21,853 bases of DNA, taken from positions 1 to 21,853 of the forward strand of contig JALFIK010000108.1 in the NCBI GenBank assembly GCA_022776205.1. Direction: 5' to 3'. Position 1 is the stretch's first letter, and each line of letters begins with the position of its first letter. The notes beneath the pieces are model-generated. The model did not search any database. It was not told where the DNA came from and was given only the letters and a program-made list of their open reading frames with translations. This DNA comes from Eubacterium sp. Its GTDB lineage: Bacteria > Bacillota > Clostridia > Lachnospirales > Lachnospiraceae. Positions 6,609 to 14,536 of the stretch are shown piece after piece. The position numbers and the translations under genes were made by a program.

Positions 6609-9074
6609 CTACTTTTCTCCCAGTAATCTTTTTGCCAGTCGCACGGCATCCGCAGCATCCTTTGAATATCCATCCGCGCCAATTTCATCCGCAAAGCTTT
6701 GCGTTGTTACTGCTCCGCCAATCATGACTTTTACATTAAGATTCTCTTTCTCTTTTAATGCAATGGTATCCTTCATTCGCATCATCGTTGTCGTCATCAG
6801 GGCAGAAAGGACAATAATGGATGCATTATTTTCCCTGGCTGCTTTTATGATTTCCGGTGCAGGAACATCTTTTCCCAGATCAATGACCTGATATCCATAA
6901 TTTCTTAGCATCAATGCGACAAGATTCTTTCCGATATCGTGAATGTCCCCTTCCACTGTTGCAATGATGATAACAGGCATACTCTCCTTTGTTCCGCCTT
7001 CCCGGAGCAGTGGTTCGAGATATTCTACCGCCTTTTCCATCGTTGACGCACTGGAAATCAGCTGTGGAAGGAAATAAATTTGTCTGTCAAAGAGGTTTCC
7101 CACTTCATTGATTGCCGGAATCAGCATCTCATCAAGGATTTCAGATGGTTGAGTCCCTTCCTTCAAGGCTTCTTTCACCACGGACACAATTCCGTCTTTA
7201 TTTCCTTTTAATACTGCTTCAAATACAGGGGTATGTGCCTTTTCTGACTGTTTTGGCTCTTCACGGTCTGCTTTTCCTTCCGGTTTTGCAAAAGTTTTTG
7301 CGATAACCTGTTCCTGATAAGGTGCCATTCTCTGAATCTGATTGATATAGGCTACATCTGAATCCGGTTTGTTTCGAAGGAGATCCGATGCAAAGGAAAT
7401 TCCCATCAAAAGCTGATTGGAAGGATTTGCGATGGCCATGGTAAGCCCATTTGCAATCGCCATGGCAGCAAAGGCTCCATTGACATAAGGTCGTTCCGGC
7501 AATCCAAAAGAGATGTTGGAAAGCCCCATGGTTGTACAAAGCCCCAGTTCTTCCTTACAGTAACGGATTGTTTCCAAAGTTTCAAGAGCCGCATTTTTAT
7601 TCGCTCCAACAGTAGTCACCAGTCCGTCAACAATAATCTGATTTTCAGAAATTCCAAGTTCCTTTGCCTTTTTTAAAATCTGTGCGATAATATCCTTCTT
7701 TTCTTCCAGATTTTTCGGCAGACCCCGATCGGATAACGGGAGAAGTATAAACATGGCCCCGTATTTTTTGGCCAGAGGAAGCAGTTTTTCAATCTTTTCT
7801 TTCTCCAAAGAAACAGAATTAATCAGCGCCCGTCCCGGATAAGCCCGAAGTGCCGCTTCCATTACATCCACGTAACTGGTGTCTATGCAAAGGGGAAGAC
7901 TGGAAACCATTGTCACTTTGGAAATTGCCTGAAGCATCATCTCCTTTTCATCGATTCCGTTCGTTCCCATATTAATATCAAGAATGTGAGCACCCATTTT
8001 CTCCTGCTGCTCTGCCATCTCTTCCACGAGATCCATTTTTCCTGCCCGAAGTTCTTCCTGGAGTTTTTTCTTTCCTGTCGGATTTATTCTCTCTCCAATG
8101 ACAAGGAATTTTCCATTGAGAGAAATTTCCTGACTTTTTCTCTCCGATGCAAGCATGATCGGATGAAGATTATGTGGTTCTTTCACTTTTAAATTTTTAA
8201 CACTGTCCGTCAGCAGGCGGATATGTTCCGGTGTTGTCCCGCAACATCCCCCAAGCAGTCCGGCTCCCGCCCGGATAAATTCCGGCCCCCAGGACGCAAA
8301 TTCTTCCGGACTCATCGGATACACGGTAACACCTTCCTGTAAAACAGGAAGACCCGCATTTGGTTTGGCCAGAATCGGAACTTCCGCATACTCTTTCATC
8401 TCCCGGATGATCGGAATCATTTCTTCCGGGCCGGTGGAACAGTTTACCCCGATAATATCCGCACCGATACTTTGTAAAACAACAACCGCAGAAACCGGAT
8501 CCGTACCATAGAGTGTTCTCCCATCTTCCTGGAACGTAAGAGAGGCAATGACCGGCAGATCACAGATTTCTTTAATGGCAATCACGGCTGCTCTCGTCTC
8601 TGCCAGACTCATCATCGTCTCCACAACAAATAGGTCGACACCTGCCTCCAGCAGATAAGCTGCCTGTTCTTTATAAACGCAGATTAAGTCCTCCAGTTTC
8701 ATCGGCCCGACCGGTTCTAGAGCTACACCAGTCATAGTCATGTCTCCCGCAACAAAAGCCCTGTTCCCCGCAGCTTTTTTACTCAGGGCAACCAGCTTTT
8801 TATTAATTTCTTCTCTCTGACAGGCAAGTCCGTATTCTTCAAGCTTGATCCGGTTACCGGAAAATGTCGGTGCATACAAAATAGTAGTTCCCGCCTCCAC
8901 AAATGCCTTCTGAAGACTTAATAGCTTCTCTTCATTTTCCAGAATCCATTTTTCCGGACATACCCCCGGTTTCATTCCGGCCTTCTGCAAATTCGAACCG
9001 GTCGCCCCGTCAAGAATGACCGGTCTTTTTTTTATCATATCATAAAGGGTTTCTACATTCATATTACTGCCCAC
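6609..9074 (-). CDS. metH: Cobalamin-dependent methionine synthase lacking the reactivation domain
   Basis: The protein transfers the methyl group of methyltetrahydrofolate through cobalamin to homocysteine. It has 821 residues from GTG, or 817 from the internal ATG at 9062; neither start has a strong ribosome site. Coupling to the gene upstream (8-bp gap) is likely. Domains in order are: homocysteine-binding barrel (about 10-295) with zinc ligands Cys212 and Cys277-Cys278 (GGCCGT); pterin-binding barrel (about 322-570) with GERINPTG and DINMG; helical cobalamin cap (about 612-692); and cobalamin-binding domain (about 698-821) with the DxHxxG motif at Asp710, His712 and Gly715, His712 being the lower cobalt ligand. 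The roughly 330-residue S-adenosylmethionine-binding reactivation domain of E. coli MetH is absent. Repair of oxidised cobalamin must therefore use a separate protein, not seen here. It forms a methionine unit with the MTHFR fusion. Confidence 0.93.
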   Translation of the reverse strand: MGSNMNVETLYDMIKKRPVILDGATGSNLQKAGMKPGVCPEKWILENEEKLLSLQKAFVEAGTTILYAPTFSGNRIKLEEYGLACQREEINKKLVALSKKAAGNRAFVAGDMTMTGVALEPVGPMKLEDLICVYKEQAAYLLEAGVDLFVVETMMSLAETRAAVIAIKEICDLPVIASLTFQEDGRTLYGTDPVSAVVVLQSIGADIIGVNCSTGPEEMIPIIREMKEYAEVPILAKPNAGLPVLQEGVTVYPMSPEEFASWGPEFIRAGAGLLGGCCGTTPEHIRLLTDSVKNLKVKEPHNLHPIMLASERKSQEISLNGKFLVIGERINPTGKKKLQEELRAGKMDLVEEMAEQQEKMGAHILDINMGTNGIDEKEMMLQAISKVTMVSSLPLCIDTSYVDVMEAALRAYPGRALINSVSLEKEKIEKLLPLAKKYGAMFILLPLSDRGLPKNLEEKKDIIAQILKKAKELGISENQIIVDGLVTTVGANKNAALETLETIRYCKEELGLCTTMGLSNISFGLPERPYVNGAFAAMAIANGLTMAIANPSNQLLMGISFASDLLRNKPDSDVAYINQIQRMAPYQEQVIAKTFAKPEGKADREEPKQSEKAHTPVFEAVLKGNKDGIVSVVKEALKEGTQPSEILDEMLIPAINEVGNLFDRQIYFLPQLISSASTMEKAVEYLEPLLREGGTKESMPVIIIATVEGDIHDIGKNLVALMLRNYGYQVIDLGKDVPAPEIIKAARENNASIIVLSALMTTTMMRMKDTIALKEKENLNVKVMIGGAVTTQSFADEIGADGYSKDAADAVRLAKRLLGEK

Positions 9075-9082
9075 ACTTTCTG

Positions 9083-10933
9083 TTATTCTATTTCATCTAA
9101 TATTGATTTTATCAGATTTACCCGATTAAAGGGAGTCATAAAATAAAATCCTGCACCTGCCTCTTTTCCTTCCCGGATCAGCTCTTCTGAAATTCGTATG
9201 GCCGTTTCCTCATAAGCCTCTCTGGAATCTCCTTCCCGGTACTTTTGTATCATCTCCTCCGGCACACAAATCCCCGGCATTTCATTTTTTATAAAAAGGG
9301 CATTGCGACGACTTACAAGAGGCATAATTCCAATTAAAATCTTTGCTCCGGTCCTCTCTTTTAAATTGGCAATTTTTTCTATTCCTTCTCTGGAGTATAC
9401 CGGCTGCGTAAGAAAGTAGCTGCATCCGGCCTCCATTTTCTTTTCCATCCGTCGGACGACTGTATCAATATTTGTAACATTCTGGTTTAATGCCCCTCCA
9501 AAAAAAACCGGATCCTTATGAAATACTTCCTGATTCATGCTCTGAAGAAATTTCATAAGCCGGATGGAGTTGAAATCAAACACACTCTTTGTATATTCCT
9601 GTTCCTCTTTTGCTACCGGATCTCCGGTGACAAGAAGAAAATTTCTAATTGCATTTACATAACCTCCCAGCAGACTGCTCCGCATCCCTATCCGGTTTTT
9701 ATCCCGACAGGAAAGATGGGGCATGACATCCATCCCGGTCTTTTCTTTTACTTTGACTGCCATCATAATTGAGTCTGCTCTGGATCTGGCCAGAGGTGAA
9801 TCCGCTATCGTAATAATGTCCGCCCGGGAAGAAGCCAGTTTTTGTGCTCCTTCGAGAAGCTTTGCATCATCTGCATCAAAAGGCGGATCCAGTTCCACCG
9901 CATACACCGTTTTTCCGGCTTCGATCTTTTCTCGAAAAATATTTTTTTCTTTATGAGATGAATCACGTCTTTTCTCCGATCGTGAACCGGACGATTTCCC
10001 TGCAACAATTTTAACCGGCATTTTACGGAGAGAAACTGACTGACAAACCAGGGAAATATATTCCGGTGTTGTCCCGCAGCATCCTCCAAGAATACGCACA
10101 CCCAATTCAGAAATTTCCCTGCTTTTTTCTCCAAAATAAGAAACACTGTCTGAATACACTGCTCGCCCCCGTACAATCTGAGGATACCCACAGTTTGGAA
10201 GTGCCGTTAGATAAACAGTATCCGGAAGTTCATATTCTTCAATCCAGGCAGTAAGAAATTTTTTCATATGGGCAGCTCCAATGCCACAGTTAAGGCCAAT
10301 CCCATCAAGGTATCCGCTGCCTGCCGCCTCGTTTAAAATTGTTTTATAATGAAATCCGGTCCGGCTATATCCCGACGGAGTTAAAATGAACTGCCCGATA
10401 ATAAAAGCATCCGTTTTTTTCTTTTTAATGTACTCCGCCATTTTTAAAACATACTGACAATCAGGAAATGTTTCAATGACAAAAAGCTCCGCTCCGGCGT
10501 CTAAAAAAATATCACATATTTCGTAATATTGGGATAAAATATCCCGTTCTTCACTCTCACTGTCTTCAAAAATCGGCCCGATATCCGCAGCTGCAAAAAT
10601 CGGCTTAGTGGCTGTTGTCCCTTCCTTCGCGGCTTTCCCGGCAAGGAAATAACCGGAAGCTACAAATTCCGGATAACTGATATTTTCATAAAGTTCTTTG
10701 TTTTTTTCTTTTAATTTTCGGTATGTATTCCGATTTGCCAGGAAAGTATTACTTCTTAAAAGCTGTGCACCACTTTCCATATATTCTCTGTGAATTCTGA
10801 GAATCAGAGAAGGATCTGCAAGATTCGCCTCTTCAGAACAAAGGTAATTGTCTGTCTCAATTGTATCAAAATATGTGCCCATGGCACCATCTGTCACCAG
10901 ATTATGTTCTTTTAAATATTCCCGTATTTTCAT
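9083..10933 (-). CDS. Homocysteine S-methyltransferase / methylenetetrahydrofolate reductase fusion (YitJ-type)
   Basis: This 616-residue two-domain protein joins a homocysteine-methyltransferase barrel (about residues 8-300) to a methylenetetrahydrofolate reductase barrel (about 330-616). The first has zinc ligands Cys216 and Cys285-Cys286 in GLNCGIG and GGCCGTTPE. The second has ELDPPFDAD (347-355), LLVTGDPV (433-440) and YFLTQPVY (506-513), as in MetF. The reductase makes methyl-THF, which the MetH-type protein encoded 8 bp downstream uses. The role of the extra methyltransferase domain is unclear in the family. It could use another methyl donor, or channel methyl groups. The ATG at 10933 is the only sensible start, with a weak purine-rich ribosome site. 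Just upstream is a strong terminator for the preceding gene, so the promoter must lie in about 60 bp. No S-box or other riboswitch fits there. Confidence 0.93.
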   Translation of the reverse strand: MKIREYLKEHNLVTDGAMGTYFDTIETDNYLCSEEANLADPSLILRIHREYMESGAQLLRSNTFLANRNTYRKLKEKNKELYENISYPEFVASGYFLAGKAAKEGTTATKPIFAAADIGPIFEDSESEERDILSQYYEICDIFLDAGAELFVIETFPDCQYVLKMAEYIKKKKTDAFIIGQFILTPSGYSRTGFHYKTILNEAAGSGYLDGIGLNCGIGAAHMKKFLTAWIEEYELPDTVYLTALPNCGYPQIVRGRAVYSDSVSYFGEKSREISELGVRILGGCCGTTPEYISLVCQSVSLRKMPVKIVAGKSSGSRSEKRRDSSHKEKNIFREKIEAGKTVYAVELDPPFDADDAKLLEGAQKLASSRADIITIADSPLARSRADSIMMAVKVKEKTGMDVMPHLSCRDKNRIGMRSSLLGGYVNAIRNFLLVTGDPVAKEEQEYTKSVFDFNSIRLMKFLQSMNQEVFHKDPVFFGGALNQNVTNIDTVVRRMEKKMEAGCSYFLTQPVYSREGIEKIANLKERTGAKILIGIMPLVSRRNALFIKNEMPGICVPEEMIQKYREGDSREAYEETAIRISEELIREGKEAGAGFYFMTPFNRVNLIKSILDEIE

Positions 10934-10978
10934 TGTTTATCTCATTTTCTCTTCTCTAACCCAGTTCTTTAGTAGGAT

Positions 10979-10984
10979 ATTATA
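10979..10984 (-). promoter_or_regulatory. Possible -10 box for the methionine unit
   Basis: A perfect TATAAT lies on the minus strand 46 bp before the MTHFR-fusion start. The -35 region 17 bp upstream would fall within the 3' arm of the preceding terminator and reads GGGAAA, a poor match. The promoter call is therefore tentative. Confidence 0.35.
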
Positions 10985-10991
10985 TTTAAGA

Positions 10992-11043
10992 AAAAATCCT
11001 GTTTCCCTGCCGAAGTATTTTCTCCGGCAGGGACAGGATTTTT
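10992..11043. terminator. Strong bidirectional intrinsic terminator
   Basis: AAAAATCCTGT (10992-11002) and CCCTGCCG (11005-11012) pair with ACAGGATTTTT (11033-11043) and CGGCAGGG (11025-11032). This gives a 19-bp stem broken only by a 2-nt bulge, around a 12-nt loop. T runs follow on both strands. On the minus strand it ends the 236-residue gene, 3 bp after its stop, and insulates the methionine unit. Confidence 0.95.
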
Positions 11044-11045
11044 CA

Positions 11046-11756
11046 CTACACTTCTGTTACTTTTCCCTCATACTGCAGAAGAAGTCTTCCCTTCATACCA
11101 CAGGCAATGGCAAGTTTTCTCATACAGCGCATCATGGAGCGATTATCATCCACTCCGTAACGATCAATAATATCCACGTATTTATCAATCTCATCCATGG
11201 CATCTTTATCTGCCAGGTAGAAAGTTTCAATAATTTCTTCGATGTTTTTCCGCTTGGATGTTGTGAAATATAATAATGTAATCTGCAAACCGGTAAAGAC
11301 ATTATAAAGCTGTCTGTTTGCTTCAGCCATTCCGGATTTCAGGAAGGCGAAAAGGTCACTAAGCCGCATCGTATCAATATCGTCAATGTGCATATCATAT
11401 TTCCTCAACTTGTTTTCCACATCAATATCCATGATTATAGAACTAATCATCATGGAAACCTGAAATGCATCAATGTCATTCCTGTTCTTCGGCATCAGTG
11501 CCGGTGCATCATCGCTCATCTGCTGGCAGTAAATGATATCCCTGACAAGAGCGTTCTCAAAAAGTTCATCAGAAAGACCATTGTCAAGCTTCACGATGAA
11601 CTCCTTCTTTCCATTGTCCATTGCCACCGGACGGCTGCAATCTTCCTCATTCTCTGGATCCAGTTTTAAAAATGTAACCGGATAAACAAGCTTTTCACTG
11701 ATTTCTTTATAAATCTCTTCTGTTTTATCCGAGAGTTTTTTCCCTAAAATCTCCAT
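11046..11756 (-). CDS. Unrecognised acidic, helical 236-residue protein
   Basis: I do not recognise this family. The reading frame is open up to a TTG at 11831 (261 residues). However, a promoter (11784-11812) lies inside that extension, so I place the start at the ATG at 11756. The ribosome site there is weak (purine-rich AAGGGAAGGAAG, ending about 10 nt before the ATG). The protein begins MEILGKKLSDKTEEIYKEI and appears largely helical and soluble, with many Asp and Glu residues. It has no signal peptide, membrane segment or Cys-rich motif. A moderately hydrophobic stretch is near residues 153-163 (VFTGLQITLLYF). No catalytic signature such as HExxH was found. It is a single-gene unit with its own promoter and terminator, divergent from aroE, which hints at no pathway. 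Regular codon pattern and control signals make it a real gene. Confidence 0.75.
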   Translation of the reverse strand: MEILGKKLSDKTEEIYKEISEKLVYPVTFLKLDPENEEDCSRPVAMDNGKKEFIVKLDNGLSDELFENALVRDIIYCQQMSDDAPALMPKNRNDIDAFQVSMMISSIIMDIDVENKLRKYDMHIDDIDTMRLSDLFAFLKSGMAEANRQLYNVFTGLQITLLYFTTSKRKNIEEIIETFYLADKDAMDEIDKYVDIIDRYGVDDNRSMMRCMRKLAIACGMKGRLLLQYEGKVTEV

Positions 11757-11783
11757 TATCCCACTCTTCCTTCCCTTTGTATT

Positions 11784-11812
11784 CTTATAGTAAACTTCCC
11801 CTATTCTAACAA
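11784..11812 (-). promoter_or_regulatory. Predicted promoter of the 236-residue gene
   Basis: TTGTTA (11807-11812) and TATAAG (11784-11789) on the minus strand are 17 bp apart, about 30 bp before the ATG at 11756. The position decides the gene start, because the longer TTG start would lie upstream of the transcript. Confidence 0.6.
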
Positions 11813-11852
11813 AATACTCTTGATCATGCAAGAAAGATTTTTGTTCTTAACG

Positions 11853-11881
11853 TTGACATTTTACCCGGGGATGCGTAGAAT
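11853..11881 (+). promoter_or_regulatory. Predicted aroE promoter
   Basis: A consensus -35 box TTGACA (11853-11858) and -10 box TAGAAT (11876-11881) have an ideal 17-bp spacer. The short leader contains a small hairpin, TCCGG-TTTTTT-CCGGA (11896-11911), then AAGGAG 8 nt before the aroE ATG. It lies back to back with the minus-strand promoter at 11784-11812. Confidence 0.85.
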
Positions 11882-11939
11882 GAAGAAATAAAGTTTCCGG
11901 TTTTTTCCGGATAAAATAAAAAATTAAGGAGTTACAACA

Positions 11940-12806
11940 ATGGAAAAAGAAATAACAGGAACTACCGGACTAACCGGGCTGCTCGGCCGACCGGTCGCAC
12001 ACAGTATTTCTCCTCTTATGCACAATGAAAGCTTTCATCTGTTAGGACTGGATTATCGTTACTTATGTTTTGATGTTGGTACAAAAGAGCTTGAAACTGT
12101 TGTGGAAGGCCTGCGGGCTATGGGAGCCCGTGGATGGAATCTAACCATGCCAAATAAAAATCTGATGTGTGAACTGGCAGACGAACTGTCTCCGGCTTCT
12201 GAAATCAGCGGTGCTGTGAATACCGTCGTAAATGATCACGGGAAATTAATCGGATATACCACGGATGGCATCGGATATATGCGTTCAGCAAAAGAAGCCG
12301 GATTTGATCTTATCGGCAAAACAATGACGCTTCTTGGTGCCGGAGGAGCTGCCACGGCAATTCTCGTACAGGCGGCCTTAGACGGTCTGAAGGAAATTCG
12401 CGTTTTCAATATCAAGGATAAATTTTATGAGAGACTGGAAGAAATCGCAGAGAAACTAAATCAGAGAACCAGTTGTAAAGTTAGTGTACATCCCCTTCCG
12501 GATGATGATGCATTAAGATGCTCCATCTCATCCAGCGATATCCTCACCAACGCAACCGGTGTGGGAATGGCCCCAAACATCGATGCCTGCATTATCAGTG
12601 ATGCTTCTTTCCTCCGTCCGGATCTGATTGTTTCCGATGTCATCTATAATCCAAGAGAAACAAAACTGATTAAAATGGCAAGAAAACTCGGTTGTCCGAC
12701 ATTCAACGGTCTGTATATGCTTCTTTACCAGGGCGCTGCTTCATTCGAACTGTGGACCGGAGAAAAAATGCCGGTAGATATCATTAAAGAAAAATATTTT
12801 AAATAG
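11940..12806 (+). CDS. aroE: Shikimate dehydrogenase
   Basis: AroE reduces 3-dehydroshikimate to shikimate with NADPH in aromatic amino-acid synthesis; some family members also accept quinate or NAD. The 288-residue length is typical. The N-terminal substrate domain has GRPVAHSISPLMHN (residues 16-29), with the shikimate-binding serines Ser22 and Ser24. The catalytic lysine is Lys73 in NLTMPNK. Asn94 (GAVNTV) and Asp109 (TTDG) complete the active site. The Rossmann domain has the glycine motif LLGAGGAATA (131-140). The C-terminus contains NGLYMLLYQGA, as usual in the family. It is the only plus-strand gene, transcribed alone from a strong promoter and ended by a hairpin. The NAD versus NADP preference is not decided. 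Quinate/shikimate dehydrogenase is the main alternative. Confidence 0.95.
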   Translation: MEKEITGTTGLTGLLGRPVAHSISPLMHNESFHLLGLDYRYLCFDVGTKELETVVEGLRAMGARGWNLTMPNKNLMCELADELSPASEISGAVNTVVNDHGKLIGYTTDGIGYMRSAKEAGFDLIGKTMTLLGAGGAATAILVQAALDGLKEIRVFNIKDKFYERLEEIAEKLNQRTSCKVSVHPLPDDDALRCSISSSDILTNATGVGMAPNIDACIISDASFLRPDLIVSDVIYNPRETKLIKMARKLGCPTFNGLYMLLYQGAASFELWTGEKMPVDIIKEKYFK

Positions 12807-12807
12807 A

Positions 12808-12856
12808 AAAGAGCATTTTCCTTTCATTACATTGAAGTGACTGGAAAATGCTCTTT
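12808..12856. terminator. Bidirectional terminator between convergent aroE and DUF975 genes
   Basis: AAAGAGCATTTTCC (12808-12821) pairs perfectly with GGAAAATGCTCTTT (12843-12856) over 14 bp around a 21-nt loop, with T-rich ends on both strands. It starts one base after the aroE stop and ends 4 bp before the DUF975-gene stop, so it serves both. Confidence 0.92.
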
Positions 12857-12860
12857 ATAT

Positions 12861-13562
12861 TTATTCCTGTTTTTCTCTTCCGTAAAATGCGTCTGCCCTT
12901 CCCGATATTTCATTATAAAAAGCGGCTTCTGCTGCATAACGGTACGGAATTACGAAGATCAGTCCAATTCCCATTGTCAATATACTTAATATGTACCATC
13001 CAAAATAACTGAGCCGCAGGCAGAACAATTCCCATTTATGTCCTTTCATGATCTCTCTAGAAGCATGAAATGCATCATATACAGTAAAATCCGGCTTTTC
13101 TTCCAGAATATACGGGACCATGGCATAAGAGTACACTGCAAGAATTCCCGGAACCAGAAGGAGAAAATATCCGAGAGAAAGGATAAAAAACATGGCAATT
13201 TTGGAACAGATCATTTTCCACCAGTAAGAAAAACGCCTGACTAAAAGCGATATGCTGCTCTTTCTCCGATCCAGCAATGCCAGATTAAAATCAATATATC
13301 CAAGTTGAATTACCCCACCAATAAAAAAATGTACAATCGCAATCAGAACTGCACACCCCAGGAAAAAAGCCGAGGCAACAGGAAAGGTTTCCAGACATCT
13401 TACCATCCCCGCTGATGCCAGCACATATTTTATTTTAAATAAAAGGGATGTGGAAAATACACCCAACCATCCGGCAATCAGTCCCGCTGCCGCTGCTCTT
13501 ATCCAATTTCCTCTCAATGCATTTCTGGCAATTCTTTTGTAAGTGCCCGAACCTAGTTCCAT
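12861..13562 (-). CDS. DUF975 family integral membrane protein
   Basis: This 233-residue polytopic membrane protein matches DUF975, a family of unknown function common in Firmicutes. Hydrophobic segments lie at about residues 22-45, 62-88, 118-150 and 178-208, the third possibly a pair. Family-typical stretches are GVIQLGYIDFNLALLDRR (83-100), the conserved ASREIMKGHKWELF (167-180) and VIPYRYAAEAAFYNEI (204-219). A loop with positive charges (about 98-118) is consistent with a cytoplasmic face. AAGGAG lies 9 nt before the ATG. It follows the terminator of the EutP/59-residue unit and has no clear promoter of its own, so it may depend on read-through. Function cannot be inferred. Confidence 0.85.
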   Translation of the reverse strand: MELGSGTYKRIARNALRGNWIRAAAAGLIAGWLGVFSTSLLFKIKYVLASAGMVRCLETFPVASAFFLGCAVLIAIVHFFIGGVIQLGYIDFNLALLDRRKSSISLLVRRFSYWWKMICSKIAMFFILSLGYFLLLVPGILAVYSYAMVPYILEEKPDFTVYDAFHASREIMKGHKWELFCLRLSYFGWYILSILTMGIGLIFVIPYRYAAEAAFYNEISGRADAFYGREKQE

Positions 13563-13590
13563 CCTATCTCTCTCCTTATAACAACAGGAA

Positions 13591-13621
13591 AAAAGCCGTC
13601 ACAGATTTCTGGACAGCCTTT
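13591..13621 (-). terminator. Terminator of the EutP / 59-residue unit
   Basis: On the minus strand AAAGGCTGTC (13612-13621) pairs with GACGGCTTTT (13591-13600) over 10 bp with G-T wobbles and an 11-nt loop, then continues into T residues. It starts 16 bp after the 59-residue gene's stop. Confidence 0.7.
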
Positions 13622-13636
13622 CCTTTTTTTACGTCA

Positions 13637-13816
13637 TTAAATATTCCACATTTCTCTGATTCTGACAATCTGATTTAAAGTCATATCCATGAATGCCTCA
13701 TTCTGTGGATTATTGCTAAAAGCATTCGTCTCTTTACGGTATGCAATCTCTGCTTCAACATCTTCAAGCGTGATTCCTTTTTCTTTAAGAATCTGCGCTG
13801 CCTCATATCCTCTCAT
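13637..13816 (-). CDS. Small conserved-looking 59-residue protein, partner of EutP gene
   Basis: I do not recognise this protein. It starts MRGYEAAQILKEKGITLEDV and ends NQIVRIREMWNI. It looks soluble, helical and amphipathic, rich in Glu and Lys, with no Cys. The open frame extends 22 codons upstream, but the ATG at 13816 has GGAGG (13823-13827) 6 nt before it, which fixes the start. It is 72 bp downstream of the EutP-type gene and upstream of a shared terminator, with no promoter seen in between, so the two are probably co-transcribed. The N-terminal part looks like a short helical domain that could bind a partner. This is inference only. Confidence 0.6.
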   Translation of the reverse strand: MRGYEAAQILKEKGITLEDVEAEIAYRKETNAFSNNPQNEAFMDMTLNQIVRIREMWNI

Positions 13817-13888
13817 AAAGTGCCTCCCCTTTTTTATTCTTCTGATAACATTATAAGACATTCTCCCGAAATATTCCACCATTTTTTC

Positions 13889-14416
13889 TCAAATATTATG
13901 AAAACGAGTCTGATCCTTTTCTTCTTCTCCCTCTCCGAAGCTCAGTTCATCGTACTGGGACTTCACTTCTTCCCAGGGAAGAACATCCCTGTCTTCCTTA
14001 AGATAGGATAATATATCTGCAATCCCATCTCCATTATACGCACTCGTATAAAATATCTTCTTGCATCCGGCAAGGCGGAGCCAGTCAGCTGCCTGTTCCG
14101 GCTGAGCAGCCCAGTGATCAATCTTCGTCACAATCCCTACAACTTCCCGGTTACATACCGGTGTTAGGTTAGGAGAATAAAGAGAGAACGGTTCTGTTGC
14201 ATCCATCAAAAGTCCAATCACATCTGCCTCAGCCGTAAAAACGGCCAGCGCAGAGATCAGGTTCTTTGACTGGAGATATTCCCCCGGTGTATCTATAATC
14301 ACGTCAAAATGATTCACATACTGTGTTTTATGGTATGTAATTGTATTTCCCTTCATGGCCTGGGTCAAAGTTGTCTTTCCTGCCTCACTTCGTCCGATAA
14401 GCATTATTTTTCGCAT
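13889..14416 (-). CDS. eutP: EutP/PduV-type small P-loop NTPase
   Basis: The 175-residue protein has a complete Ras-like nucleotide fold. The P-loop GRSEAGKT is at residues 8-15, followed directly by Thr16. DTPGEY (switch II) is at 42-47, TKID (guanine recognition) at 97-100 and TSA at 124-126. The GRSEAGKTTL P-loop and DTPGEY are typical of EutP/PduV, microcompartment-associated proteins of ethanolamine or propanediol utilisation, whose role (GTPase or acyl kinase) is not settled. Most family members are near 150 residues; this one has an extra strongly acidic tail (about 150-175). No other eut gene is adjacent, though an eutL fragment is 7 kb away. GAGG lies 7 nt before the ATG, with a good promoter upstream. 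Family is firm; the process served is inferred. Confidence 0.88.
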   Translation of the reverse strand: MRKIMLIGRSEAGKTTLTQAMKGNTITYHKTQYVNHFDVIIDTPGEYLQSKNLISALAVFTAEADVIGLLMDATEPFSLYSPNLTPVCNREVVGIVTKIDHWAAQPEQAADWLRLAGCKKIFYTSAYNGDGIADILSYLKEDRDVLPWEEVKSQYDELSFGEGEEEKDQTRFHNI

Positions 14417-14481
14417 TTTTTTCCTCTTTCAGGCTTCCTGGTATATGAAATATTTGTTATAAGTATTCTGCAGATGATGCT

Positions 14482-14489
14482 GTCGCGAC
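14482..14489. promoter_or_regulatory. GTCGCGAC palindrome at the eutP start point
   Basis: This perfect 8-bp G+C-rich palindrome sits 4 bp downstream of the -10 box, about where transcription should begin, in an otherwise A+T-rich gap. It could be a short operator core, but chance cannot be excluded. Confidence 0.25.
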
Positions 14490-14493
14490 GCTA

Positions 14494-14522
14494 ATTATAG
14501 CATAACCGCTATCAGGATTCAA
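14494..14522 (-). promoter_or_regulatory. Predicted eutP promoter
   Basis: TTGAAT (14517-14522) and a perfect TATAAT (14494-14499) on the minus strand are 17 bp apart. They lie in the 120-bp gap between the Cys-rich small gene and eutP, so eutP is transcribed separately from the muramidase unit. Confidence 0.75.
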
Positions 14523-14536
14523 TTCTACAATATGCA

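Noticed and set aside
10934..10991. S-box (SAM) riboswitch before the methionine genes
   Set aside because: The free space is under 60 bp and none of the S-box helices or conserved GA motifs is present.
10848..11273. 141-residue plus-strand open frame
   Set aside because: It runs antisense through the MTHFR-fusion start, a strong terminator and the 236-residue gene, with no coding features of its own.
11757..11831. TTG start that lengthens the 236-residue protein to 261
   Set aside because: A 17-bp-spaced promoter lies inside the extension and the TTG has no ribosome site.
13817..13882. 22-codon extension of the 59-residue protein
   Set aside because: GGAGG stands 6 nt before the ATG at 13816, and the extension overlaps that ribosome site.
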